From Stenogyne calaminthoides (Eukaryota; Streptophyta; Magnoliopsida; Lamiales; Lamiaceae), in the NCBI GenBank assembly GCA_037126765.1, contig JBBCBC010000027.1:7154406-7218405 (forward strand): 64,000 bases of DNA, written 5' to 3'. A model generated the notes under the pieces. It had not been told where the DNA came from. It searched no databases and saw nothing but the letters and a program-made list of their open reading frames with translations. Below are positions 11,481-22,215 of the stretch, piece by piece. A program made the translations under genes and the position numbers. The first letter of the stretch is position 1. Every line of letters begins with the position of its first letter.

Positions 11481-11852
11481 ATGTTTTCCGATGAACCCTT
11501 GTTTCCGGTGAAACTTCCGACAAAAGCCTTTAACCCTTCTCAAATGATTTCAGCTTCTCAAATCAACCCTGTGTGTCCCTTATTACTACTTTCGTCGTCA
11601 TCGAAGATTTCACATACAATTATTGCCAAGCTTCTCTACCACCGAGGCGGCGGATCTGCTAAAGCAAATGAGAAGGCACTTCTACTAACCGTATGCACCT
11701 TGTGTGCCTATCGAGATGACGAAATTAGCATCAACAGACTCATTATGATACAAAACATGGGTTTGGTATACGGTCTAGATCAGACAATAGCTGATCTTCG
11801 TATATCAAACTCAATATTTGCATGCGACATTAGTGTCAAGATGGTCTTTTGA
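11481..11852 (+). CDS. Small 123-codon ORF, antisense to element B
   Basis: The ORF runs from ATG at 11481 (MFSDEPLFPVKLPTKAF) to TGA at 11850-11852. The same frame is open further upstream (ATG at 11286), but the TATA box and leader favour the 11481 start. The protein has a hydrophobic Leu/Ser stretch (NPVCPLLLLSSSSKIS) near residue 30 and no domain that I recognise. It is antisense to the retrotransposon and points toward the 3' end of pol. Downstream, GTAATGTAACTCG and ATCAATGAAAAGTTC (about 12137-12178) resemble a plant 3' UTR. It may be a captured host fragment or an antisense additional ORF, which some plant LTR elements carry. Confidence 0.4.
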   Translation: MFSDEPLFPVKLPTKAFNPSQMISASQINPVCPLLLLSSSSKISHTIIAKLLYHRGGGSAKANEKALLLTVCTLCAYRDDEISINRLIMIQNMGLVYGLDQTIADLRISNSIFACDISVKMVF

Positions 11853-12454
11853 CTGCATCTTTTGCACTTTTTGTCGATTTAACAAATTTGGAGAGCCCAT
11901 TGATTTTGGTCTCAGGGCTCCGGCTTAAAATCCTTCAAGGCGCTCTCATTTCCTCACTCCAAGCTCGAGGGTGGCTCAGATTATTTCAAAGCCTCTCACG
12001 CCCTTTTTAGGGTTGGGGAAAATGAGAGGATCATGCTTTCTAAAATCTTTAAAGCCCTCTCCCCCCTTCTAGGGGTTAGGCTTAGGGTTTATGGTTTATG
12101 GTTTATGTCTTGACCTCAAAGTCCTCTCAGAACTTGTAATGTAACTCGACCTCTGGGTCCTTATCAATGAAAAGTTCTATTATTTCATTGTTGTGTTGCC
12201 TCTACTTACTTATGCGATTTGTAGCCTTAAACTTATACAACTTGCTTGTTGAACGTAAGCTTAATCGACTTATAAAGTATAACCTTCCAAACTGATCGGT
12301 TCCCTTAATCGATATATCTTAAAATCGATTTCTTGTCGATCTTCCGATCGATTCTTTGTCCGATTTTCGATCGGTTTTGTCCGATCTTCCGATCGATTCC
12401 TTATCGATCTTCCGATCGGTTGAGATTCTAACTCAATCGATTCCTCTTAACTGG
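11853..12454. other. Element B, interval between antisense ORF and RNase H, with short tandem repeats
   Basis: No coding region is seen. The first 330 bp look like the tail of the plus-strand unit. At about 12325-12422 a unit of roughly 22 bp built on CGATCTTCCGATCGATTC occurs about four times. Elsewhere in B the equivalent words are CTGATC and TCTGATC, so the CG-rich form may be altered sequence. Confidence 0.5.
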
Positions 12455-13332
12455 TCAATCTCTTAACCAACCGGTTTCGAGACGATCCACCAAACATTTC
12501 GTGCACTTTTCTCCGAGATCCGAAGTTTTAGTGATTGCATAATTCTCCGAACTGATCTCAGCTAGTGGCTTGGTTAAAATATCAGCTTTCTGTTTATCAG
12601 TATGGATGATATTCTTCTTTTCAACATGATCTCTTATAAAATGATGTCTGACATCCACATGATTGCATCTTGTATGTAGAACAGGATTCTGAATGATTGT
12701 AATAGCACTATTATTGTCACAGAATATAGGTATGTTCTTAGCTACAATGTTGTAATCCTCAATTTCTTGACTTAGCCAGAAGCGGTTTGGGAACAATGAC
12801 TTTCCTGCAACCATATATTCCTTCATTAGTAGATGTATGGCCCGATGTCTTCTTTTGAAAACCAAGAGATCAGTTTACTACCTAAAAACTGACATGTACC
12901 TGAGGTTGACTTCCTATCGATTCTGCAACCTCCGTAATTAGAATCAGAATACCCACTAAGCTCTAGATTATCATCGATGGGTAAAATAAACCAAGGTTTT
13001 TGTCCCTTGAGATACTTAAGAATCCACTTAATTTGCTTCCGGTGGCTTTTCATTGGATTTGCACGAAACCGCACATACACACCTACTACAAAAGTGATAT
13101 CTGGTCTGCTGGCAGTCAGGTATAGTAAAGATCCAATGAGAGCCCTATATTCTTTCTGATTAGTTTTCTGACCATCCTCATCTGGATCCATCTTGAATCC
13201 AATCATCATAGGAATTTTGGCTTCCTTACTATTCTGAACTCCAAACTTAGCAAACAAATTCCTAGTGTGCCCTGGCGAGATGAATATCCTTACGTACTGG
13301 GGCTTAACTTGTAAACCCGTAAAGTAATTCAT
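12455..13332 (-). pseudogene. Element B RNase H domain (frame-broken)
   Basis: Two blocks, 13332-12826 and 12865-12455, cover the RT connection (YFTGLQVKP, GSLLYLTASRPDI), the region with DSNYGGCRIDRKSTSGTCQFLG and the RNase H end (CDNNSAITIIQNPVLH, DKQKADILTKPLAE). A frameshift separates them near 12850, removing the usual link to the A-E-Y motif. These are standard Copia pol C-terminal landmarks. Confidence 0.88.
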
Positions 13333-13423
13333 CGACCCATCATGGACATCTCGAACTTCCTTGCATCGGTTTTCTTTGAATTTTTCACATAAGCTCTTGT
13401 TGGGAGATCCAAGATGATGTAAA

Positions 13424-14025
13424 TCACATAAATCGAACCATCAGAATATCTTCTCCATCTTCTATTCTGAATAAGGTTCTATCCACTATTCCTTTAGTGA
13501 AACCACTTTCTATCAAGAAATGAGAGAGTGTATCATACCAAGCTCGAGGAGCTTGTTTCAGGCCATAAAGAGCTTTTTTTAAACGGTACACTGGTTTGCC
13601 TTTTTTCAAAGCACGAGGTTGTTCAACATAAACTTCCTCGGCTAGTACCCCATTTAAGAATGCACTCTTTACATCCATCGATACACAATGAACCCTCGTA
13701 TAAAGATATATGCCAAAAATAGCCGAATGGCTTTCTAAGCGGCGGGTGCAAAGGTCTCATCATAATCAATTCCTTCTGATTGTGAATACCCCTTAGCAAC
13801 AAATCTTGCCTTATTTCTGGTTATGACATTATTCTCATCTCTCTTGTTCTTGAATACCCACTTTGTGCCAATCACATCTTGATGAGTTGGTATGTCCACC
13901 AGTTTCCAAACCTGATTTCTTTCAAACTGTTCCAGTTCTTTTTGCATGGCTAGAATCCAACTTGCATCTTGTAGAGCTTCCTCTACTTTAGTTGGTTCCT
14001 TCAAAGACAGATAACAACAATACAT
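13424..14025 (-). pseudogene. Element B reverse transcriptase domain (frame-broken)
   Basis: Blocks 14025-13735 and 13678-13424 carry the RT start (RNQVWKLVDIP, IGTKWVFKNKRDENN, FVAKGYSQSEGIDYDETFAP) and the fingers/palm region (MDVKSAFLNGVLAEEVYVEQP, LYGLKQAPRAWYD). The catalytic YVDD box expected near 13400 is not readable: a stop follows ILMVRFM and the bases that should encode it are altered. As written the polymerase is dead. Confidence 0.88.
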
Positions 14026-14941
14026 GACACTTTCACCAATCTGATGTCTAGTTTTGACTCTATCAGATGGGTCTCCGATGACCAGATTAGTTGGATGACT
14101 GGTTATCTAGGTCCTTCTTTTCTGATTTGCATCTGTTTGGAGAACATCATCCTCTTCTGATAGTAGTTCATTACTAGTGATTGGGAGTGGTGCAGAATTA
14201 TGATCCACTTGATATGGACATGTCTCGGTGATGTTGGACTCATCATGCGATGTGCGTCGTAAGGAACTTCAGTGTTCCCACGAACCGGATGGTTCGATTG
14301 ATATTATCTTTTGTACCCAGCTTCTTCATTGACGAGCCATGCGTACCTTAGGGTACGATTTACGGTGAATCAACAAGATCAAGATCGGAATATATCTTTA
14401 TTCACGTGTTACGATTCTTTCTCCTTGATACTTAGCTGATCCATTTTCCGCGCATCGTGCACGGTTGATCCGCACGCTTTGTTACGAGGCGGCTTTTTCT
14501 CTTGTTCAAAATATGTCTCATCAAAGACCACATGAGGTGTTTCTTCCACAACTAGGGTTACTTTGTTGTAAACCCCCGAAGCCTTTGGATGAGGAATATC
14601 CTAAGAATATACCCTCATCGACTTGGCCTCAAAAGTCTTCAACCGACTCTTCCCATTGTTGTGTATGAAACACTTGCACCCAAAAACATGGAAGTAAGAA
14701 ACACGAGGTTTTTTGCCCTTCCACAGTTCATAGAGTGTTTTGTAGTGAGCCTTAGTCAGAGAACATCTGTTATGAGTGTGGCATCCAGTATTGATGGCTT
14801 CTGCCCATAAACGGCTTGGTGTTGCATGTTCGGCCTAACATAGTGCGAAAGCGAGCCTTCCTTGAGTGTTACGTTTTCTCCGTTCGCTACACCATTACAT
14901 TGCGGCGTTCTTGCGGTGATGTCTCATGTCAGATACCAAAC
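14026..14941 (-). pseudogene. Element B pol, degraded stretch between integrase and RT
   Basis: About 900 bp that should encode the integrase C-terminus and the linker to RT. Only scattered traces of frame remain on the minus strand. Several segments (for example 14270-14470) show an excess of CG words and no open frame. No separate gene is seen. Confidence 0.6.
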
Positions 14942-15974
14942 TTAGTGCAAAAAATCAATAATAAAAGAGTTCATAAATTCTGTACCTTTATCTGATTTGA
15001 TTTTCACTATACTGACACCCTTTTCGTTTTGTAGTTTCTTGAGCAACTCAGGTATCTTTGTTGTTGTCTCATTCTTCTTATATAAGAATACAACCCAGGT
15101 AAACTTGGAATAATCATCCACGATTACCAGAGTATATTTCGTCTCACGAGATCGACCGTGTAATCGGTCCAAATAAATCCATATGAAGCAATTTGCAATA
15201 CTCTCTGTGGATGCTCGTCCAGGTATTCCCTTGAATGAGGCTTTAACCTGTTTTCCCTTCTGACATGCGGCACATGTCTGATCCTTAGAGAATACCTCAT
15301 TCGGAAGTCCCTCAACCAAAGACATCCTTGCTATCTTGTTAATAGTTTAAAAGTTCAGATGACTCATTCTTTTGTGCCAGAGCCAACTGCTACTTTTGGA
15401 ACTCTTAACAATCAGGCATGAATTTCTTGGGCAACAGTTCCAATCTGCAGTGTAGATCGTTCCTTTCCTTGAACTAGTTAGCAAGATTTGTTGAGTAGCT
15501 CGATTCCTTATAGTACACTGATCACTCGAGAACTCAACACTGAATCGTTGTCGTAGAATTGTGATACTGATAATAGGTTATGCTTTAATCCTTGACATAC
15601 GAGACTCAAAGAATTTTGTACATCATCATTCTCTAAGGTTAAAGATCCTCTAGTAAACCCAAAGTTATCATCACCAAAAAGTACACGTGGGCCTTCTTGT
15701 TCTTTGTAAGAGCTAAGGAGATGTTTGCTTCGGTCATGTGCCTTGAGCATCCACTATCGATGTACCCGGATAGTTGCTTGTACACCTCCTTTGGCCAAAC
15801 CCACTTGAACGCAATCAAATCGGGTTTTAGGTACCCTTTAGGATTGGGTCTGAGGGTTAGAGTTGGTTTTAGGGATCCATACAAACATGGCACTTCTATT
15901 GTGTCGGATAGATCGAGAAGGTCCGATTTGTCTCCCATAAACATCGACATAATCATACATCTCTTTATATGCAT
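14942..15974 (-). pseudogene. Element B protease and integrase domains (frame-broken)
   Basis: The block 15974-15639 contains the aspartic protease signature YIDSGCSRHMT. The pre-integrase region follows (15750-15508, KHNLLSVSQF), then the zinc-type CAACQKGKQ and the integrase core (TLVIVDDYSKFTWVVFLYKK, KSDKGTEFMNSF) in 15325-14942. The order protease-integrase ahead of RT is diagnostic for Copia. At least two frameshifts separate the blocks. Confidence 0.88.
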
Positions 15975-16746
15975 TTCGATTAGTATGATTATTTTTGCGA
16001 GCCTTGAGTGAATCAGAAGACTTGGGATCTTTCCTTACAGTTTGTCTTCTTTTAACTCCGCCCTAGGTCTCTGATTATAAGGGTAGGTACGACTGCTACC
16101 ATTAAAAGATTCATATCTTTTTGACATAAATGGTCTTGGCAGTTTACCTTTAGCTTGCTTGTTAGAGCGGTGACCACGATTAGGTTTGATTAGATTTCCT
16201 TTTTGACAAGGTTGTCTTTTTTCGATACCTATTCTCTTCGTCGAGTTGAGGTCTCTTGAAGAACCGGGTTCTTACTGATTGATTTACTCGATGATTAATC
16301 GATTGGGTTCCATTTCTATTACCTTTCTGATTAGGCACTTGCCTTACTTGTTCAGCAGGTCGCTTTTCCTTATCAGATACATATTTTGCTTTTACGTGGT
16401 ATCTATATATCTAAACGTTTGATTACACCTTTTGTTTGAACCAAACACCTTTTTGAAGTGAACCGGTTTTCATACCCAATTTTGAGGATTAGTTGGCATT
16501 CAAAATAGTTGTTCATATCCTAAACGGTTTTCGAAGATTTCGTGAAAATCTCTATTTTCTTACGTAAACTATCCTCAGTAGATTTCAGACTCTCATGTAG
16601 TCGGAAGAGTTCATCAAACTTAGCTTGTAGGATTTTAAAATTATCAGCTTGTTGTTTGTTGATTGCTAGTTGTTCTTTAATCCGCTTCTCCTGATCAGAA
16701 GATTTAACTTTCAGAACTTTCAGTTCTTCAGTTACCTTCGGCGATT

Positions 16747-17310
16747 TCAGTGATTTCGGTTAATTTGCTTTTCTTGTGACATTCTCTTTAACAAAATTCG
16801 AGTATTTTTTATCCTTAGCTTATCATTTTTAGCTTCCACTATTGTATAAGTGTCTACTGCGATAGAGAGATCATCAAGCAATTGCTCAGAATAGAGTTGT
16901 AAGTCAATCTCTCCAGCAAGTGTGCTAATTATAGCTGGTGTGGAAATTGAAAGAGCAGAAGGTTTAGAGGTTACCTCAGATTGTTCTTCCTCCTTAGCCA
17001 TCAGACAGATTTCATCATCTGAAGAGAATATCAGATCATCATGGTCGTAGAAATCATCAGCATTGCTTATTAGACAAAAGTTATCTACTGATGAGTAGCC
17101 TGAATCCTCAGAAGGTAGATAGGAATCATCAATTCCTGATGTGTCAGCAACCATGGCTTTCCTATCTCTATAGCGTTGCTCTCTTACATTTAAAACTTCT
17201 CTTCTCTTTCTCTTGGAGTCGTGCGGGCAATCGGTATTTGTAATGACCTGGTTTCTCCTTTGTTGAAGCATGTTCGCGATCCCTGAACTTCTTACGCTTT
17301 GGTGAGTCAT
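16747..17310 (-). pseudogene. Element B gag C-terminal part
   Basis: An open block of 187 codons. It begins near the end of a zinc knuckle (TDCPHDSKRKRR; the earlier cysteines are lost in the broken stretch upstream). It continues with an acidic, Ser-rich tail (DDSYLPSEDSGYSS, DEICLMAKEEE), which is the usual composition after the knuckle in SIRE-type gag. The N-terminal gag block lies at 18389-17604 in the same orientation. Confidence 0.65.
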
Positions 17311-17603
17311 TCCGTCTGTAGGATCTGTCGGTGACTTTCCTTTTCGATTATGTCAGAACTTCTTCTCTCGAATCTGTTGTCTCTTCTTTCATCGGACCGA
17401 TCATCTCTTTTCTTATCTTCTCTGTGATCTTGCGTGATCATCTCTTGGTCATCGAGATCGGTCCTTCTACGGAATCTGTCGGTAGGCCTCTATCTCTTCC
17501 TCTGCTTTGTTTTGATAATCCCTATAAAATCGTGATACTTACCAAGTTGAATGTTAGATTTTTCAAGTTTTTACGGTTAGTAAAGCAATCATCAAATTTT
17601 GGC

Positions 17604-18389
17604 TTATGATAATTCCACGGAGTTCGATGAACTTTGATTTCTTTGTTGGGTGCTTTGAATCTGTTGATTTTGATGTGGAGGTGTAAAGCCAATGGGAGAC
17701 TCGTCTTCTTCTTCTTGCCCTCTTTCGATCAGATCGAACTCGTGGGCTTCAAGACTCAGGAACAGGCTGTTTGGCTTCATCTTGGCAATATCTTGACAAT
17801 CCTTGATTACAGTGACTTTCATATCCCACTTCTTGGTTAGGGATCTCAAGATCTTGTAATTAATGTCTTTGTCTGACATTTCTCGTCCAAGTTCCCATAG
17901 CTTGTTGACTGACATGGTGATTCTTCCATCGAGCTCATTGATGGTTTCATTTGGCAACATCTTAAGTTTCTCAAATTTCACCAGTTCAGCTTGCAATCTG
18001 CTATCTTTGATCAGATAATTTCCTTCACACATCTCAGCAAGCGTATCCCACATCTGTTTGGCAGTCTTGAGATACTTTATCTTTTCTTTGGTTATCTTGT
18101 CCATGGTTTTCATGATTATATGCCTGGCTATCTTGTCCAGAGTGTACATCTTTCTCTCTTCAACATCCATCAGGGCAGGACTCTTTCTGACAAGACTTCT
18201 AACTGCAAAATCTGGATCACCTCCAACAGCTGGGTTGTCATGGTAGATGATGATGGGTCCTCGTTCAATGACTTCCATCATTCTGCCGCTTATTGATCCT
18301 AGATGGTTGCTCATGTATATCGTCCAGTCTGCATACTCATCAATGGAAAATTTAGGCAAATCATGATACATACCAGAAGTATTATCCAT
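17604..18389 (-). CDS. Element B gag, N-terminal capsid part (UBN2-type)
   Basis: An unbroken 261-codon frame from ATG at 18389 (MDNTSGMYHDLPKFSIDEYADW). It continues upstream to 18458, but the MDN start lies about 120 bases after the primer-binding site and matches gag starts in this class. It contains W-rich capsid motifs (KTAKQMWDTLAEMCEGN, KDSRLQAELVKFEKLKM, ETINELDGRITMSVNKLW, KILRSLTKKW) of the UBN2/Retrotran_gag family, which forms the virus-like particle. It stops before the zinc knuckle, which is degraded. Confidence 0.88.
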   Translation of the reverse strand: MDNTSGMYHDLPKFSIDEYADWTIYMSNHLGSISGRMMEVIERGPIIIYHDNPAVGGDPDFAVRSLVRKSPALMDVEERKMYTLDKIARHIIMKTMDKITKEKIKYLKTAKQMWDTLAEMCEGNYLIKDSRLQAELVKFEKLKMLPNETINELDGRITMSVNKLWELGREMSDKDINYKILRSLTKKWDMKVTVIKDCQDIAKMKPNSLFLSLEAHEFDLIERGQEEEDESPIGFTPPHQNQQIQSTQQRNQSSSNSVELS

Positions 18390-18510
18390 GCTGATCGTGA
18401 GTTTGAAAATGAATGAGTTTTGAAAAAGGTTTTTCAAGATCAGTTCAAGTGACCACAAAGGTTCTTCCTCAAGAACCGATGATACTCAAAGCCAGTGGTC
18501 TGTAGAACCA

Positions 18511-18526
18511 CTGCTCTGATACCACT
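18511..18526 (-). other. Primer-binding site of element B
   Basis: The minus strand reads TGGTATCAGAGCAG a few bases inside the 5' LTR border. This is the complement of the 3' end of initiator tRNA-Met, the standard Copia primer. It proves the orientation of B. Confidence 0.9.
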
Positions 18527-18530
18527 TGTA

Positions 18531-19993
18531 TGTAGGAGCGGGTTTTTGAGGCGAAGTCTGGGGGAGGGTGAATAGACTTACGAAAACTTTTTTCGCGGTC
18601 GGGTGTGATTGCGGTTATTCGATCAGTACAAGTGAATCGGTTTGGGTGATATCGACTTCTTGATCATTCGAGGCGGATCGGTTGGGTACCTATCAGTTTA
18701 ATCTGATTGTGCGGAAGCTAGTTTGTACCCGTGTGAAAAACCAGTTTTATCAAATCAGATTCTCAAGTCAGTTTTCAATCACCGACTAAAACATATGTTG
18801 ATCGGATCGGTTGCTTGTGCTTGATCGATATTAACTTCGAGAATATGTATGCGATTTTAAGCTGGTTGTGTGCAATAGTGTAAAAAGCAATAAAAAAGCA
18901 AGTAAATGCACACAAGATTTTTATAGTGTTCGAAATAATGGATCCCACGTCCACTCTTCCCTATCACAAGGGGCACCAACTAAACCAACTTAACCGACTG
19001 GACTTAGTTTACCGTGTTAGTCCAACACACAACAGATGTTTAAAGAGTTCACACTCAACCGATCCCAAAAATCAGAACTAGAAACAATAGTCTGAAATCT
19101 TGCAAAACAAACTTAACCTAACTTTTGGGTTTGGGTAAAGATTTGTTGTGGTTCCAACTGGAAATCTATCCTAGTGTTTATGTAGTCAAAAAGCTAGAGG
19201 ATGGGATTTCTATACTAAGAACAATGGGATGAACACTTATAAATATTCTTCAAATTTTGTGTTCTTCGTGCGGAAATTCTGCTATAGTTTGAGCTTCTTG
19301 ATAATTTCCGTCATACTCACTTTGAAGAGCAATCCCATATTTATAGACCTCGAAATCAAAGAGCCGTTGGAGAGCAATTTGAATTTCCGGCTATATTTGG
19401 TAGGTTTGTAGGATTTGATGTGATGTGCTTCCAATTTGCAGATTGTCTACCTGATAGAGTCTTCTGATGCAGATTGTCTTAGCACAATTTGCAGACTCGG
19501 CTGATGTAGGTCTTCTGGTCTTCTGGTTACTCTGAGTAGTCTTCTGATCTCCAGGTTACTCTGAGTAGTCTTCTGATCTTCAGGTTACTTTGAGTCTCAG
19601 TGTCTTCAGTGACATACTGAGTCTTCAGATTTCTTACTGAGTCTTCAGGTTTCTCCGAGTCTTGAGTTTCTCCTACGAGTCTTGAGTTTTTCCGAGTCTT
19701 TGAGTTTCTTTGAGTCTCGGTGTCTTGATCTTCACCGATCATCATCGATTTATTCTTGTCTTGACTTGTTTAGTCTTCGATCATCGACCTTATCCGGTCA
19801 TCCGATAAATTGACACGACCTATACATATTGAGTTCCCTCAATATGTGACCTATCTTTACATCGACTATCTATACATTTAATTTGGTCATCTTAATCGAT
19901 TCTAAGTCATCGGTCATTTACTAATGATCCGAGTGGGTCCTATTACAACCTGTTTTGGAACTTCCATCAAAACTAAATACAAATTTCCCAACA
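18531..19993 (-). repeat. Element B 5' LTR (right copy, 1463 bp)
   Basis: This pairs with 5331-6970, and long blocks are identical. Many positions where the left copy has CTGA, CAGT or TCTG read CGA, CGGT or CCG here. An example is the CTGATCATCTGAC-type stretch near 6710 against CCGATCATCATCGA near 19735. The net loss of about 180 bases comes largely from such sites. Confidence 0.88.
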
Positions 19994-19998
19994 TTGAC

Positions 19999-20372
19999 TC
20001 CTATAATAGTGTAATTTTCAAAATTAATAGGTGGGAGAGGGAAAAGAATTTTTTATGGAAAATTTAATTAAGGAGAAAAGAATATAGAAGATATATTCAA
20101 GATTTCTTGGAGACCAAGAAAAAATTTCTTCCTTATTTGTTTTGCCCTATTTTTCCCCCCTTATCCCTATTTATAGGGGATGAACTCTTCATTCCCAAGT
20201 GCAATTCCATGTGTTGGAAATATTAGAAATCCACAAAGGTGGTAGAAAAATATTTAATTTCTCCCCCATTAAAATCGTTAAGTGCAAATCCTCATGGGAT
20301 AACGTTAAGTGGATTTGGGATATATTTGGGAAGGCTCTTGGGTTGATCCATCGTCTAAAAGGTTGTTTCTAT
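19999..20372 (+). mobile_element. Element A 3' LTR, segment 2
   Basis: The LTR of A resumes after the TTGAC duplication. It aligns with 21650-22020 of C's LTR (GGAGAAAAGAATATA, CATTCCCAAGTGCAATTCCATGTG). It ends where element C inserts, at TCTAT. Confidence 0.8.
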
Positions 20373-22200
20373 TGTTGGGATTATACTGGAAAGTATGCTT
20401 TTACTTTGTATAATCAGACTGAATTTCGGACTTATTTACTGAAATAAATTGTTTATCACTGATGCTTTAAATATCGTCGAATGTTACATATATTTTCTTG
20501 CATAAGCTGCATTCAATAAATATCGTGTCACATTGTAGTTAATTTAGTGATACCAGATCACAGAAGATTAAATTAACAGTCACTTGTAACCAAAAGTACA
20601 CCATTCACGACCTAGATGGAAATGAACAATCCATCGTGAAAGGTTGAAGTGTAAGGTTCAGATTGGTTTGTCTTGACCAAGAGATTACACTAGTGCATGA
20701 CTGATGCACTGAATAGGACCTACAGGAGGACAAATTCTTCAGAACTGAACTAGGAAGAATTAGACTTCAGTGGTTCGTTATTTCTTAATCTTTGTCCCTT
20801 AAATAGGATTGCGTGTGGTTAGTAATTATTGCTTTGACTTATTACGGGTAGTCAATCAACGAGATTCAATACTTTATATCTTGGGCAATATTATTGGTCA
20901 CATGCGATTGCTAAGATTTAATACGGAGAATCGTGTGCAAGTACGCTTGTTCGTTTTTCCCCCTTGGGAGGTTCATAAGTTTTATCATACCAAATCTTGC
21001 AAGTGGAACTAGTTTCCGATATGGATAATAATGTTGAACCGTTCCTTTACCAAGGATAAAAGATATTAATTAATGGAAAGCTATTCCAGTGGCTTGAATT
21101 AATTAATGGGCTAGATAATCTTAAACACGGGAAATAATAACCGGGAGCCATATTAACTGTAATATGGGTTAAGATGGATAGTGCAATATTAATTATGTAG
21201 TGGGATTAATTAATATTTATGGACTTGAATAATATTGTGGCTGAATATTGATAATTCAAGATCCATTGAAAGGTCCAATCTTAATTCTCGTAAAGGCCCC
21301 TCAAGTAGCCCAATATAAAGTCCAATAACTGAAAAAAGTGTTTAAAAATAAAATAAATTTTGTTGCTATTTTTCCTATTTTTTCGAAAATAGTAAATAAA
21401 AGAAGGAAAAAGATTTTCTTTGAATTTTGTTATGGAATGAAGATAAGTATTCTTGGAATACAAGATTTTCTCATTAAATTCAAGAAATCTCCCATTTGGT
21501 TATTTACTATGTAAATTTCGAAAATTTTGAAAGAATAATGGAAAGAAAGATATTCTTGATTTTCTTGAAAAGATATTATGGAAGATATGTATTCTTGCAA
21601 TACAGGTATATCTCATAAATTCAAGAAGATCCAAATCTTGGAATCTTGATCCTTATTTTTTTCGAAATACACCATAACAAGAGAATGTGGGATTTTTATG
21701 GAATATTTTAATTATGGAGAAAAGAATATATGAGATATATTCAAGATTTCTTGGAGATCGAGAAAAGATTTTTTCCTCCCTATTCCATGTGAAAAATCGG
21801 CCACCACACCTCTATAAATAGGGGATGAGTGTTTCATTCCCAAGTACAATTCCATGTGCTGAAAAAATTAGTAAATCCACAAAGGTGGTGCAACAAATTT
21901 TTATTTTCCCTTTTGTTAATTGTTCGCGAGTTTCCATCCACCGGATTGACGAGCAAGGATTCGGGAATACTTGGGAAGGCTTTTTGGTGTGTTTTCATTG
22001 GCGAGACCATTGCCACTCCATGAGGTTAGTTCATGTAAACTCGTAGTAATTCCGCATGCGTAGGTTTTATGTGAACTGTTTATATGCATGATTTGTTGTT
22101 GAATTAATATAGGATTAATTCATGCTAGTAATAATTGTTAGAATTAAATTTGTATTTAAATATTCATCCCGAATAGATCCGGATAATTAATTTCCCAACA
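20373..22200 (+). repeat. Element C 5' LTR (1828 bp)
   Basis: Starts TGTTGGGATTATAC and ends AATTTCCCAACA, followed at once by ACTGGTATCAGAGCC. It is the cleanest copy of this LTR family in the window and serves as a reference for the D copies and for A. Confidence 0.9.
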
Positions 22201-22215
22201 ACTGGTATCAGAGCC
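22201..22215 (+). other. Primer-binding site of element C
   Basis: ACTGGTATCAGAGCC matches the complement of the initiator tRNA-Met 3' end, two bases after the LTR. The same site in D (27599-27611) is altered at both its CTG and its CAG. Confidence 0.9.

Larger units (their letters stand above)
5331..19993 (-). mobile_element. Copia element B, SIRE-like, 14.7 kb, nearly complete, minus orientation
   Basis: The element starts TGTAGGTCCCG, ends CCCAACA and is flanked by a perfect 5-bp duplication TTGAC (5326-5330 and 19994-19998). Reading on the minus strand, the order is 5' LTR (19993-18531), primer-binding site, gag, protease, integrase, RT, RNase H, an extra env-position gene, polypurine tract and 3' LTR (6970-5331). 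The pol order (integrase before RT) defines Copia. A long LTR and a large sense ORF after pol, together with RT motifs such as RLKKALYGLKQAPRAWYD, point to the SIRE/Maximus lineage. It sits inside the 3' LTR of element A. Pol is frame-broken; gag and most of the extra gene read cleanly. Confidence 0.9.

Noticed and set aside
22201..22215. A tRNA gene suggested by GGTATCAGAGCC
   Set aside because: Only the primer-binding complement of initiator tRNA-Met is present; no cloverleaf can be formed around it.
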